A stretch of DNA of 64,000 nucleotides from Andreesenia sp964489735 (GCA_964489735.1 CAZBAL010000001.1:72396-136395); one strand, 5' to 3'. Shown: positions 53,393 through 62,656, counted from the first letter of the stretch. A program made the numbers and translations. The notes: generated by a model not told the origin, from the sequence alone.

Positions 53393-53959
53393 ATGAATAA
53401 TAAAAAAACAAACACAAGATTTATTGTAGAAGCTGGTGTAATGATTGCCATTGCAACAGTTCTCAGTTATATCACCTTACTTCAAATGCCTCAAGGTGGT
53501 ACAGTAACAGCAGGAAGTATGATACCTATACTGATAATAGGTCTAAGATATGGTTTGAAAAAAGGAATTTTGACCGGCTTTATTTATGGAATATTACAAG
53601 CTGTTTTACAAGGATATGTAATCCATCCAGCACAGTTCTTGCTTGATTATCCTTTAGCATTCGCCTCTTTGGGTCTGAGTGGACTGTTTTTTGCAAAAAT
53701 AAATGATATGGATTTAAAAACATCTCATAAATATCCATTTATAGCTGCTGGTGTAATAGTTGCTTTAATAGGTAGGTTTATCTGCCATGTACTGGCCGGT
53801 GCAATATTTTTTAAGGAGTATGCTGGTGCGCAGAATCCCTGGATATACTCTTTAATCTACAATTCAACCTATTTAATTGCAGAACTCATAATCAGTGTGG
53901 TGGTATTGCTGTTGATATGGACTGCATTAGAAAAAAATATATTCAGAAAGTCTTCCTAA
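53393..53959 (+). CDS. thiT: Thiamine ECF transporter S component ThiT
   Basis: Membrane protein of 188 aa with six predicted segments; it binds thiamine and docks on the shared EcfA-EcfA'-EcfT module, which is not in this window. The start ARFIVEAGVMIAIATVLSYI-like segment and the GGTVTAGSMIPILIIGLRYG stretch (near 37-56) are typical of ThiT. ATG follows AAGGAGAG, 18 nt after thiE. Presence behind the same riboswitch means synthesis and uptake are controlled together. Confidence 0.93.
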   Translation: MNNKKTNTRFIVEAGVMIAIATVLSYITLLQMPQGGTVTAGSMIPILIIGLRYGLKKGILTGFIYGILQAVLQGYVIHPAQFLLDYPLAFASLGLSGLFFAKINDMDLKTSHKYPFIAAGVIVALIGRFICHVLAGAIFFKEYAGAQNPWIYSLIYNSTYLIAELIISVVVLLLIWTALEKNIFRKSS

Positions 53960-53977
53960 TTATGGAAGGCTTTTTTA
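53950..53977 (+). terminator. Terminator of the thiamine operon
   Basis: A 7-bp stem with one G-U (53950-53956 with 53964-53970), with the thiT stop codon in its loop and six Ts after it. Confidence 0.85.
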
Positions 53978-54006
53978 TTGATAATAATCTGTTTTTGTAT
54001 CATAAT
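53978..54006 (+). promoter_or_regulatory. Promoter candidate of the SLH/transglutaminase lipoprotein
   Basis: TTGATA (53978-53983), 17 nt, CATAAT (54001-54006). It begins directly after the T run of the thiamine operon terminator. Confidence 0.55.
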
Positions 54007-54080
54007 ATAATGTATAGCATACTAAATTTACATGTATGGATAATAAATAAGGATATATTCAATAGAATTGGAGTTTTTAT

Positions 54081-55436
54081 ATGAAAAGACTTATTATACC
54101 CTGTATTGTACTGTTACTAACGCTTACAGGATGCTATGAAAATATGGAAAATTATTCTCCTTTCGAAAAGTTCAGAAAGGCCAATGAAAGACATTGGGCA
54201 GAACCCTATATAGAATCTCTAATTGCCACAAACATTTTAAGTGGATATCCTGATGGAAATTTTTATCCGGATAGGGAGATTACTAGAGAAGAAGCTGCAA
54301 TGATGATTTTCAATCTTTCAGGTAAAATCGCTTCAACAGAAAGTCACTTCTCTGATGTGGTTCTTGGTGAAAACTGGTCTTATGAAGCTATTAATTCCAT
54401 ATTTGAACAGAAATATATAACTGGATATCCTGATGCTACGTTTCAACCTTCAAACAGCATGACCAGAGAAGAGTTTTCTGCACTGATATTCAATTATTTG
54501 AATTTGAATGGATATATAAACGATACTGATTTACTGACTTTCCCTGACACAGAAGAAAGGTGGTCAAAAGTCCAAATAGGAGCTCTTGCAAAAAATAATA
54601 TAGTTAGTGGTTATGATGATGGAAATTATAATCCAACCTCATATATTACTCGTGGTGAAGCTGCTAAGATCATTTCATCAACTGAAAGCTTTACCGTTGC
54701 AAGAAAGCCATCAGAACATTCAGATTTACACACAGCACTTTATGGCGGGTTTTCTGAGTTTGATCCTGGTTTTAGCTTCTCTTACGGCGAGCAAGTGACA
54801 CCCCAGACAATTGCAGATAACTATAAAGAGACATTCAGAGGAACATACTACGAAGGAATAATTGATAATCTCTCTATTACTGTGAGATCAAATCAAAATA
54901 GTTCAGTTGTAAATGTAAAGACAACCTACCTTCATAACAAAGATGAAGAAGCTGCAGTAACAGAATTTGTTAAGAATGCAGCTGCAAGCATTAATGCAAG
55001 CTATTCTACAGATTATGAAAAAATAAAAGCGGCGCATGATTTAGTTGTGACATCTGCAAAGTATGATGAGGGTGATGAGAATTCAAGGAATTCTCTAGGA
55101 GTAAGCACCCATTCTCCATATTCCATAATATCTGATGGAAAAGGTGTTTGTCAGGCGTATGCACTGTTGAACTATAGAATCTTACAAGAACTGGGTTATA
55201 ATGTGTTGTACGTAGTAGGTGATGCCAGCAGCACTTTCTTTACTGGCCCACACGCTTGGAATCTTGTACAATTAGGTTCTAACTGGTATCACATCGATAC
55301 CACATGGGATGATCCTGTCCCAGATATATTGAACAGAATAAGATATGATTATTTTCTTATTTCAGATGATATGATAGGTGAAAATCATACCTGGGATAGA
55401 AATCATTACCCAATAGCAACAACCCCATTTAATTAA
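54081..55436 (+). CDS. Lipoprotein with three SLH domains and a transglutaminase-like domain
   Basis: 451 aa. Lipoprotein signal peptide with lipobox LTGC and Cys18 as the lipidation site. Three SLH repeats (about 37-78, 100-142 and 158-200) with GYPDGNFYP and GYDDGNYNP turns. The C-terminal transglutaminase-like domain (about 315-430) has the Cys-His-Asp triad: GVCQAYA near 356, HAWNL near 390, and DTTWDD near 405. It may cleave or cross-link peptides at the wall; the activity is not predictable. Membrane anchoring plus SLH wall binding in one protein is unusual. ATG follows TTGGAG. Convergent with smc. Confidence 0.92.
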   Translation: MKRLIIPCIVLLLTLTGCYENMENYSPFEKFRKANERHWAEPYIESLIATNILSGYPDGNFYPDREITREEAAMMIFNLSGKIASTESHFSDVVLGENWSYEAINSIFEQKYITGYPDATFQPSNSMTREEFSALIFNYLNLNGYINDTDLLTFPDTEERWSKVQIGALAKNNIVSGYDDGNYNPTSYITRGEAAKIISSTESFTVARKPSEHSDLHTALYGGFSEFDPGFSFSYGEQVTPQTIADNYKETFRGTYYEGIIDNLSITVRSNQNSSVVNVKTTYLHNKDEEAAVTEFVKNAAASINASYSTDYEKIKAAHDLVVTSAKYDEGDENSRNSLGVSTHSPYSIISDGKGVCQAYALLNYRILQELGYNVLYVVGDASSTFFTGPHAWNLVQLGSNWYHIDTTWDDPVPDILNRIRYDYFLISDDMIGENHTWDRNHYPIATTPFN

Positions 55437-55445
55437 ATGGGGTTG
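55420..55445 (+). terminator. Terminator between the lipoprotein gene and smc
   Basis: An 11-bp stem (55420-55430 with 55435-55445) with an AATT loop, containing the lipoprotein gene stop codon, followed by CTTTTAATTTT on the plus strand. It is 3 nt from the smc stop on the other strand. Confidence 0.85.
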
Positions 55446-55448
55446 CTT

Positions 55449-58400
55449 TTAATTTTCAATATCTGTCAACTTAAGTGATATCAGTTCGCTTATTCCGTTT
55501 CTCTGCATTGTAACTCCGTATATACTGTCAGCAGCTTCCATAGTTCCTTTTCTATGTGTAACTACCACAAACTGACTTTCCTCTGAAAACTTTTTCAGAT
55601 AATCAGCATATCTGTAAACATTAGCTTCATCAAGTGCAGCTTCGATTTCATCTAGTATGCTGAATGGAGTGGGCTTTGTCTTAAGTATTGCAAACAGAAG
55701 AGATATTGCTGTGAGTGCTCTTTCTCCACCTGAAAGCAAACTCAGATTTTGAAGTTTTTTACCTGGTGGTTCTGCAACAATATCTATTCCTGAGTTCAGA
55801 ATATCTGACTCGTCTTCAATATATATATCAGCTTTACCTCCATTGAATAGCTCTGTAAATACGGTTTTAAACTCTTCCCTTATTACAGAAAACTTCTTAA
55901 TAAACTGTTCTTTCATCTTCGAATTCATTTCTTTTATCACATACTTAAGCGACTTTTCCGCTTCTATTAAGTCATCTCTCTGCTTAGACATGAACTCAAA
56001 TCTCTCTGTTATTTGTTTAAGTTCCTCTATTGAATCTAAATTTACATTTCCTATAGCTTTTATCTCTCTTTTGGCTTTTGCAACTTCTTCTTTAAGTTCT
56101 ACATCAGTTTTGCCGCTTTTCTCACACTGTTCAGCCATTATGAGCGACATCTCATACTCTTCCCAAAGCTTTGATTTTATAGACTCTAGCTTAAGATAGT
56201 TTCTCTCTTTATCTATATTGAACTTGTTCAATTTTTCGATTAAACTGTCTTTTTCTTTTATAATTTCATTTCTATCGCTGTCTATTTTGCTTAGCTCAGC
56301 AGTGAGCTTTTCTTTTGACAATCTAAAATTATTTATCTTCTCATCGCAATCTTTAAGAACCACTTCTGCTTCAGCTATCGATTGCTCAGTATTGATTATA
56401 TCTTTTTCTGTATCAGAAATTTCATTTATTATCTCTTCAATTCGCTTTAAGAAATCTTTTTTTCTGTCATTTAGCTTTTCAATATCAGACTCTTCATTGT
56501 CTATACTGAGAATTAAGCTCTTCAGATTTTCTTCTGTTGAAGCTATATCAATCTGTCTTGAAACATATTCTTCTCTCATTTTTTCCAACTGTTCCTTCAT
56601 TTTAACCAGCTTTTCTGAATCTTCTCTATTAGCCAATGTCAGTTTTTCATTTTCCTTTAAAATTATCTCCATCGAATCCATAAGTGCTTCTCTTTGTGCA
56701 TTCAGCTTTTCTTTTTCCTGCTTTATCTGTTCAACCTCTTGATCAAATTCTTTTCTCTGTAAAACAATCGATTCCTCTTTACTCTTTGCTGACAGCAGAC
56801 GATTTCTGATATCATTCTGTTCCAAGATCAGGCCGTTGAAATCAGATTCATAACTTGAAAGTTCCTCTCTTTGTGCATTTATCAACTTGCCCGATTCTTT
56901 AAGTATTTCGGATAGTTCATTGTACCTGGACTTCAATTCAATAATTTCTTTTTTCAGCTCTTCTATCTGTCTTCCTCTACCAAGAAGACTCAGAGTATTG
57001 CCTCTGAAATTACCGCCTGTCATCGAACCACCTGGATTCATAATATCTCCATCTAACGTTACAATTCTAAAGCTATTTGAAAACTTTTTAGATATCCTAA
57101 TCATATTATCAATATGATCTACTATTATGGTTCTTCCAAGGATATATTCAAATATCTGTTTATACTTCTCGTCATACTGAACTATATCAGAAGCAACCCC
57201 TATGACTCCGTTCTCACTTAGAATCATCTTTTCTCTATCATTCAAATATCTTCCCTTTATATTATCCAAAGGCAGAAATGTTATTCTTCCAAGCTTATAT
57301 TGTTTTAGAAACTCTATCGATTTCTTAGCATATACGGTATCTTGAGTGACAATATTCTGAAGACTGCCTCCTAAAGCAACTTCAATAGCTTTTTCATACT
57401 TTTCATCAACGTTAAGAAGTTCTGCGACTACACCCTCTACACCTTCCTTTAACTCCGTATGCTTTACTCTATTTAAAAAGTTTCTAACACCTTTATAGTA
57501 GCCTTCGTAATCTTCTTGCATATCTTTTAAAATATTGTATGATGAAATCTTTCTTTCAGAACTATTCCTGATATTCTCAAATTCTATCTGGTTATTTTTG
57601 TTTGTATTTTGAGCAGTTTCTATACTCTGCTTAAGTGATTCTATTCTATTTTTCAGTGATGAAATTTCATCTTTTTTAATTTCTGCTTCTTTTTCTATTT
57701 TTGATAGCAAATTGTTAATATCATCAGAGTTTTTCATTATATCTGAATAGTTGCTGTCTATTCTGGACTTTCGGGAATCGAACATTGAAATATGAGAATC
57801 TATATTAGAAATATTTAGTTTATGTTCTGAGTTTCTATTTAGATTTTCAATCAACTCAGCTTTTTTCTTTTCATGTAAATCTTCAAATTCAATTATTTCA
57901 GAATTTATAGAGTCTATCTTATCCTTTTTTTCATTCAGTTCTGTCTTTCTGCTTGCAAGTTCACTTTCAATAGTTACTTTGCACTTTTTCTTATCTTCAA
58001 CTGAAATTGTCAGTTCTTCACTTTGTACATCTATATCAGCAATATCAAGCTCCGTTCGCTTTTTATATCTTCGATTGTTTTCATTTTTTTGATTGTATAA
58101 GTAGATATCAGATTTCAGCTTATCTCTTCTGCTCAACACACTGAATCTGTATTCATTCTCATCATTCAGACTGCTTTCAGTCTCATTTAAACTAAATTTC
58201 AATTCTTCAGACCTGATATCTAATCTCTCTTCACTGTCTAAAGCTTCTCTTCTTTTTTCTTCTAGAATGGCTATCTTCTGATCTATTTCCTCATCTTTTT
58301 CTTTATATTTCCTTATTTGATTGCTGAGCAATTCAACTTCTGACCCTCTTAGACTAGAGCTTACTTCAATAAACCTCTCAGCTTTTACAGCTTGCTCTTT

Positions 58401-59015
58401 CAGAGGATTTATCTGTGACTCTATCTCCATTATAATGTCTTCAATTCTTACAAGGTTTTCTTTTGTTCTATTCAGCTTTCTCTCTGATTCCTGTTTTCTA
58501 GATTTATATTTAGTAATCCCTGCCGCTTCTTCGAAAATATTTCTTCTGTCTTCTGATTTCGTGCTCAAAATTTCATCTATTCTACCCTGACTTATTATAG
58601 AATATCCATCTTTTCCAATACCGGTGTCCATAAATAACTCTCGAATATCTTTAAGTCTGCAGGCTTTTTTATTTATATAGAACTCACTTTCACCATCTCT
58701 GAACACTCTTCTTGTAACTGCTACCTCCTCATATTCTGTAGGAAACATTCCAGTCTCATTATTTAGTGTCAGAGTTACTTCTGCAAATCCCAGAGGACTT
58801 TTTTCTTCCGTACCGTTGAATATTATGTCCTCCATCTTGTCTCCTCTTAATGTTTTAGCACTCTGCTCACCTAACACCCACCTAACTGAGTCAGATATAT
58901 TGCTTTTCCCGGAGCCATTCGGACCGACTACTGCAGTAATGCCTTCTTCGAACTCTATAACCGTTTTATTGGCAAAGGATTTGAATCCCTGTAATTCTAA
59001 TTTTTTAAGTATCAA
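55449..59015 (-). CDS. smc: Chromosome partition protein Smc
   Basis: Condensin ATPase organising the chromosome; 1188 aa, normal length. N-terminal ATPase half with VVGPNGSGKSNI at 29-40 and the Q-loop near 145 (ISQGRIDEIL). A coiled coil (about 165-500) leads to the hinge (about 505-690, with EGVEGVVAELL and NPGGSMTGG). A second coiled coil precedes the C-terminal ATPase half with LSLLSGGERALTAISLL and FSILDEIEAALDEAN near 1105-1145. Start TTG 59015 after GAGGTGAC. It is 29 nt after the radical SAM gene, in the rnc-rSAM-smc order common in Clostridia. Confidence 0.98.
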   Translation of the reverse strand: MILKKLELQGFKSFANKTVIEFEEGITAVVGPNGSGKSNISDSVRWVLGEQSAKTLRGDKMEDIIFNGTEEKSPLGFAEVTLTLNNETGMFPTEYEEVAVTRRVFRDGESEFYINKKACRLKDIRELFMDTGIGKDGYSIISQGRIDEILSTKSEDRRNIFEEAAGITKYKSRKQESERKLNRTKENLVRIEDIIMEIESQINPLKEQAVKAERFIEVSSSLRGSEVELLSNQIRKYKEKDEEIDQKIAILEEKRREALDSEERLDIRSEELKFSLNETESSLNDENEYRFSVLSRRDKLKSDIYLYNQKNENNRRYKKRTELDIADIDVQSEELTISVEDKKKCKVTIESELASRKTELNEKKDKIDSINSEIIEFEDLHEKKKAELIENLNRNSEHKLNISNIDSHISMFDSRKSRIDSNYSDIMKNSDDINNLLSKIEKEAEIKKDEISSLKNRIESLKQSIETAQNTNKNNQIEFENIRNSSERKISSYNILKDMQEDYEGYYKGVRNFLNRVKHTELKEGVEGVVAELLNVDEKYEKAIEVALGGSLQNIVTQDTVYAKKSIEFLKQYKLGRITFLPLDNIKGRYLNDREKMILSENGVIGVASDIVQYDEKYKQIFEYILGRTIIVDHIDNMIRISKKFSNSFRIVTLDGDIMNPGGSMTGGNFRGNTLSLLGRGRQIEELKKEIIELKSRYNELSEILKESGKLINAQREELSSYESDFNGLILEQNDIRNRLLSAKSKEESIVLQRKEFDQEVEQIKQEKEKLNAQREALMDSMEIILKENEKLTLANREDSEKLVKMKEQLEKMREEYVSRQIDIASTEENLKSLILSIDNEESDIEKLNDRKKDFLKRIEEIINEISDTEKDIINTEQSIAEAEVVLKDCDEKINNFRLSKEKLTAELSKIDSDRNEIIKEKDSLIEKLNKFNIDKERNYLKLESIKSKLWEEYEMSLIMAEQCEKSGKTDVELKEEVAKAKREIKAIGNVNLDSIEELKQITERFEFMSKQRDDLIEAEKSLKYVIKEMNSKMKEQFIKKFSVIREEFKTVFTELFNGGKADIYIEDESDILNSGIDIVAEPPGKKLQNLSLLSGGERALTAISLLFAILKTKPTPFSILDEIEAALDEANVYRYADYLKKFSEESQFVVVTHRKGTMEAADSIYGVTMQRNGISELISLKLTDIEN

Positions 59016-59044
59016 TTTGTCACCTCACAATTCCATAAAATAAA

Positions 59045-60217
59045 CTATGCCATATATTCTTCCATATCTTTAAATTCTAATTGCAGAATCGGCATCTTTA
59101 ATTTTTTTTCTTCCGCCTTCTTAACAATCTTTCTATTATTATCAAAATAGACTCTCAGTACATTTTCCTTGGAGCCAACAAGCTTAATCCCTCTAAGTCC
59201 ATATTTATTTATGTGATTTTCAGTATTCTTCTTTTTCTGACCTGAAATATATGAGAACAGAGAAGGAGCAGCTTCAATGATTAAAAATCTGGATTTTATC
59301 AAGCTTTCTAATTTATCTATAGAGTAGTAATCTTCAGAGCTTAAGTCCTTGAATTCCTTGAAAAATTCCAAATAGTCTTTAATGGCTTTATCAACTACTT
59401 CATAATACCTCTTCTCTTCAACCAGCTGTCTGAATGAAGGGTGAAAAGGTCCTGCTACTATATCTCCACCTTCAGAAATATTGTCACTCGGCTGTAATCC
59501 AATCCTTATGACGTTCACTCCAGCATTTTCAAACTTAACCAATAGAATTTTCGATAGTTCAACTGCTTCATCTAAGCTTAGAGGCTGATAATCTCCATTG
59601 ATATAATCGGTCTCCAGTTGCGTTTCAGCCACAACAAGTGTAGGATATATCCTAGCAATTTTAGGTTTTAAACTTATAAGTTCATCTGCAGTCTTAAGTG
59701 CTTTTTCAGGTGTATCACCTGGCAATCCAATCATCATCTGAACTCCCAAAGTAAATCCATACTCTTTTATCATATCAGCAGCTTCGAAAACTGAATCTCT
59801 ACTATGACCTCTGTTTGACTTTTCTATCACATCATCATCAAGTGACTGAACTCCCAGCTCAATTACATCTACTCCTCTTTTAGCAAGGATGTCAAGCCTA
59901 TCCTCATCTATATAATCCGGTCTTGTCGAAAGCCTAATTCTATTTACTATCCCTCTTTCTTTATAGGAATTGGCAATATCTAAAAACTCTTTTTGAATAT
60001 CGATGTCTATCCCTGTGAATGAACCACCAAAGAAAGCAATTTCAAGGTTCCTGTTTTCCTTAGGAATAGTTTTTAAGTATTCTTCAATTTTATTTCTAAC
60101 ATCATCACCACTTATATCTGTACTGATTCCCGTGATTTTTCTCTGATTGCAGAATACACAGTCATTAGGACATCCTATATGAGGAACGAATATAGGTATA
60201 ATATAGTTACTCTTCAT
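59045..60217 (-). CDS. Elp3-like radical SAM protein
   Basis: 390 aa. The cluster motif is in GCPNDCVFCNQRKI (C-x3-C-x2-C, near 15-28). LEIAFFGGSFTG near 58 and LSTRPDYIDEDRLDIL near 94-109 mark the Elp3/histone-acetyltransferase-like radical SAM subgroup. The C-terminal acetyltransferase domain of true Elp3 is absent and replaced by about 150 residues without a recognised fold. Its start overlaps the rnc end by 11 nt. Function is unknown; tRNA modification is a guess from the family. Conserved between rnc and smc in Clostridia. Confidence 0.9.
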   Translation of the reverse strand: MKSNYIIPIFVPHIGCPNDCVFCNQRKITGISTDISGDDVRNKIEEYLKTIPKENRNLEIAFFGGSFTGIDIDIQKEFLDIANSYKERGIVNRIRLSTRPDYIDEDRLDILAKRGVDVIELGVQSLDDDVIEKSNRGHSRDSVFEAADMIKEYGFTLGVQMMIGLPGDTPEKALKTADELISLKPKIARIYPTLVVAETQLETDYINGDYQPLSLDEAVELSKILLVKFENAGVNVIRIGLQPSDNISEGGDIVAGPFHPSFRQLVEEKRYYEVVDKAIKDYLEFFKEFKDLSSEDYYSIDKLESLIKSRFLIIEAAPSLFSYISGQKKKNTENHINKYGLRGIKLVGSKENVLRVYFDNNRKIVKKAEEKKLKMPILQLEFKDMEEYMA

Positions 60218-60923
60218 CTTCTATCAACTTCTCATAACATTCTTTTGCAGCATTTTGCTCAGACTCTTTCTTTGTCTTCCCTGTTCCTTTTCCAAACAGT
60301 TCTCCTGAAATGTACAACTCTGTCGTAAAAGTCTTTTCGTGATCCGGTCCTTCTTCACCAACCAGTTTGTATTCCACTGTTTTAGACGGATTTTTCTGAA
60401 CAATTTCCTGTATTTTTGTTTTATAATCAACAAATAGCTCATCACTTTTTAAGGTATCCTCTATTATCTCTAAAAGGTTAAGCTTAAGAAACTTAAATGC
60501 TTCATCCACGCCACCATCTAGATATATCGCTCCTACAAGAGCCTCAAAAGCATCTGCTAATATTGAAGGTCTGTAACGTCCACCGCCTTTTTCCTCACCT
60601 TTTCCTACCAAAAGGTACTTTCCTAAATCCATTTTTTTAGCAGCAATATATAATGTTCCTTCACAGACTATAAGTGCTCTGGTTTTCGTCATCTTACCTT
60701 CTGAATACTTCGGATATCTCTTAAATAGATGGTCTGAAACCATTAGACTTAAAACAGAATCTCCAAGAAACTCCAGTCTCTCATTGTATTTCACCTTAGT
60801 TTTACTCTTCTTGTTTTCATTAGCATATGAGCTATGTGTCAATGCAGTCATCAATATATCTTCAGAGTTAAAATAATAATCTATCTTTTCTTCCAACTGT
60901 TTTCTTAACTGTCCTTTTTGCAT
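60207..60923 (-). CDS. rnc: Ribonuclease III
   Basis: Double-strand RNA endonuclease for rRNA and mRNA processing; 238 aa. Catalytic domain with signature NERLEFLGDSVLSLMVSDHLF (split over 46-66) and the metal-binding DAFEALVGAIYLDGG near 122-136. Double-stranded RNA-binding domain near 165-235 with KTKIQEIVQK and GTGKTKKESEQNAAK. ATG follows GGGAGG. First gene of the rnc-rSAM-smc unit, after the fabF terminator. Confidence 0.97.
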   Translation of the reverse strand: MQKGQLRKQLEEKIDYYFNSEDILMTALTHSSYANENKKSKTKVKYNERLEFLGDSVLSLMVSDHLFKRYPKYSEGKMTKTRALIVCEGTLYIAAKKMDLGKYLLVGKGEEKGGGRYRPSILADAFEALVGAIYLDGGVDEAFKFLKLNLLEIIEDTLKSDELFVDYKTKIQEIVQKNPSKTVEYKLVGEEGPDHEKTFTTELYISGELFGKGTGKTKKESEQNAAKECYEKLIEDEE

Positions 60924-61033
60924 ACTTGACTATTTCCTCCCTTATTTTTTATTCAATAACATTCCAGAAACATTTCAAATTATTCTCCAGTAAAAACAAT
61001 TTGAAATATTACTAATTCACTGAATAAAGAACA

Positions 61034-61064
61034 AAAAGTCTTCTTATAATTAAGAAGACTTTTC
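61034..61064 (-). terminator. Terminator of the fab operon overlapping the fabF stop
   Basis: A perfect 13-bp stem (61035-61047 with 61052-61064) and TAAT-type loop containing the fabF stop codon. T-rich sequence follows on the minus strand. Confidence 0.8.
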
Positions 61065-62303
61065 ATCCTTATATTTCCCTAAAATTATAGTAGCATTATG
61101 ACCACCAAAACCTAAAGAGTTTGAAAGTGCAACATTCACTTCATGCTCAATAGCTTTATTTGGTACATAGTCTAAGTCACAGCCTTCATCTGGAGTTTCA
61201 TAGTTTATAGTTGGAGGAATAAATCCTTCATCTATCGCTACTGCACAAGCACAGGCTTCAATTCCGCCTGCAGCTCCTAGCAAGTGTCCAGTCATTGACT
61301 TAGTAGAACTTATCTTAAGTTTATCCAATGAGTCCTTGAATACATCTTTAATTGCTGCTGTTTCATATAAATCATTATAATATGTTGATGTTCCGTGAGC
61401 ATTAATATAGTCGACATCTGAAGGTGAAATTCCAGCCTTTTCTAAAGCCAATCTCATAGATCTGTTAGCACCTTCTCCATTTTCAGCAGGTGTAGTTATG
61501 TGATTTGCATCAGCCGTCATTCCATATCCTAATACTTCTGCATAGATTTTTGCTCCTCTAGCAAGCGCATGCTCGAGTTCTTCCAATATGACTATACCCG
61601 CACCTTCACCCATAATAAATCCATCTCTGTCTTTATCAAAAGGTCTGCTTGCTCTTTCCGGTTCATCATTTCTTGTGGAAAGTGCCTTCATTGAACTGAA
61701 CCCACCAACCGACATTGGTGTTATTGGTGCTTCAGTTCCACCAGATATTATTATATCTGCATCTCCTCTTTTTATAACTTCATATGCATCTCCAATCGCA
61801 TGGTTTGATGAAGCACATGCGGTTACGATTGTCTCATTTACACCCTTAGCTCCAAGATGTATAGATATCTGTCCTGCAGCCATATTTGTTATCATCATTG
61901 GTATGAAGAATGGTGAAATTCTTCTAGGTCCCTTTTCCAGGTAAGTTCTCTGCTGTTCTTCAAACGTTGATATACCACCTATTCCAGAGCCAATGATAAC
62001 TCCAAATCTTTCTTTATTAACTTTATCTAAATCAAGTTTAGAGTCTTCTACAGCTAATATTGATGCAGCAACTCCAAACTGAGAGTATTTATCCATTCTT
62101 TTAGCATCTTTTTTATTAATATATTTCTCTACATCGAAATCCTTAACTTCAGCTGCTATTTTTGTGCCTAATTCAGAAGTATCAAATGAAGTTATCTTTC
62201 CTACACCTGACTTTCCTGTCTTTAGTGATTCTATGAAAGCTTCTTTCCCTATACCAATAGGAGAAATTAGTCCTAATCCTGTAATTACAACTCTTTTACT
62301 CAT
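61050..62303 (-). CDS. fabF: 3-oxoacyl-[acyl-carrier-protein] synthase II (FabF)
   Basis: Condensing enzyme of fatty acid elongation; 417 aa. Cys-His-His triad: VTACASSNHAIG near 160, DYINAHGTSTYYND near 300, and KSMTGHLLGAAG near 335. ATG 62303 with GGAGG 5 nt upstream was preferred over the GTG four codons earlier, which is part of that site. Downstream of acpP, with a stable intergenic hairpin between them. Confidence 0.98.
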   Translation of the reverse strand: MSKRVVITGLGLISPIGIGKEAFIESLKTGKSGVGKITSFDTSELGTKIAAEVKDFDVEKYINKKDAKRMDKYSQFGVAASILAVEDSKLDLDKVNKERFGVIIGSGIGGISTFEEQQRTYLEKGPRRISPFFIPMMITNMAAGQISIHLGAKGVNETIVTACASSNHAIGDAYEVIKRGDADIIISGGTEAPITPMSVGGFSSMKALSTRNDEPERASRPFDKDRDGFIMGEGAGIVILEELEHALARGAKIYAEVLGYGMTADANHITTPAENGEGANRSMRLALEKAGISPSDVDYINAHGTSTYYNDLYETAAIKDVFKDSLDKLKISSTKSMTGHLLGAAGGIEACACAVAIDEGFIPPTINYETPDEGCDLDYVPNKAIEHEVNVALSNSLGFGGHNATIILGKYKDEKSS

Positions 62304-62331
62304 ATTCGCCTCCACTCTAACGCGCTTTTAT

Positions 62332-62360
62332 AAATTAAGGTCCCATAGGGACCTTAATTT
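62332..62360 (-). terminator. Intergenic hairpin between acpP and fabF
   Basis: A perfect 13-bp stem (62332-62344 with 62348-62360) and ATA loop, but only a short, mixed T/A tail on the minus strand. It may be a partial terminator or a 3'-end stabiliser giving more acpP than fabF message. Confidence 0.55.
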
Positions 62361-62365
62361 ACTTC

Positions 62366-62593
62366 TTAAGCATTCTTTTCTATATAATCTACCGCGTCTT
62401 TAACTGTAAGAATTTTTTCTGCCTCTTCATCTGATATTTCAATATCAAATTCTTCTTCTAATGCCATTACTAATTCAACAACATCTAATGAGTCCGCACC
62501 TAAATCATCTTGGAATGATGAATCCAGTTCTATTTTGTCCTCTTCCACATCAAGCTGATCAACTATTATGCTCTTTACTTTATCAAATACCAT
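62366..62593 (-). CDS. acpP: Acyl carrier protein
   Basis: Carries growing acyl chains on phosphopantetheine attached to the serine of LGADSLDVVELVM (Ser near 35). It has 75 aa and is very acidic. ATG 62593 follows AAAGGAGGTG; the GTG three codons upstream belongs to that site. An extended -10 promoter candidate lies 33 nt upstream, so it may have extra transcription beyond the fabD-fabG read-through. Confidence 0.98.
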   Translation of the reverse strand: MVFDKVKSIIVDQLDVEEDKIELDSSFQDDLGADSLDVVELVMALEEEFDIEISDEEAEKILTVKDAVDYIEKNA

Positions 62594-62625
62594 ATAAAGC
62601 ACCTCCTTTCATGCATTACCTAATT

Positions 62626-62634
62626 ATTATAACA
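62626..62634 (-). promoter_or_regulatory. Extended -10 promoter candidate for acpP
   Basis: TGTTATAAT in the fabG-acpP gap, 33 nt before the acpP ATG, identical to the element before dxr and at the rpsB promoter. The -35 region is weak (GTTAAT). Confidence 0.5.
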
Positions 62635-62656
62635 TAATTTTACGATGAATTAACAG

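Noticed and set aside
56218..56742. Plus-strand ORF of 174 codons rich in Ser and Phe
   Set aside because: Shadow of the Glu/Lys-rich coiled coil of smc; low-complexity composition gives it away.
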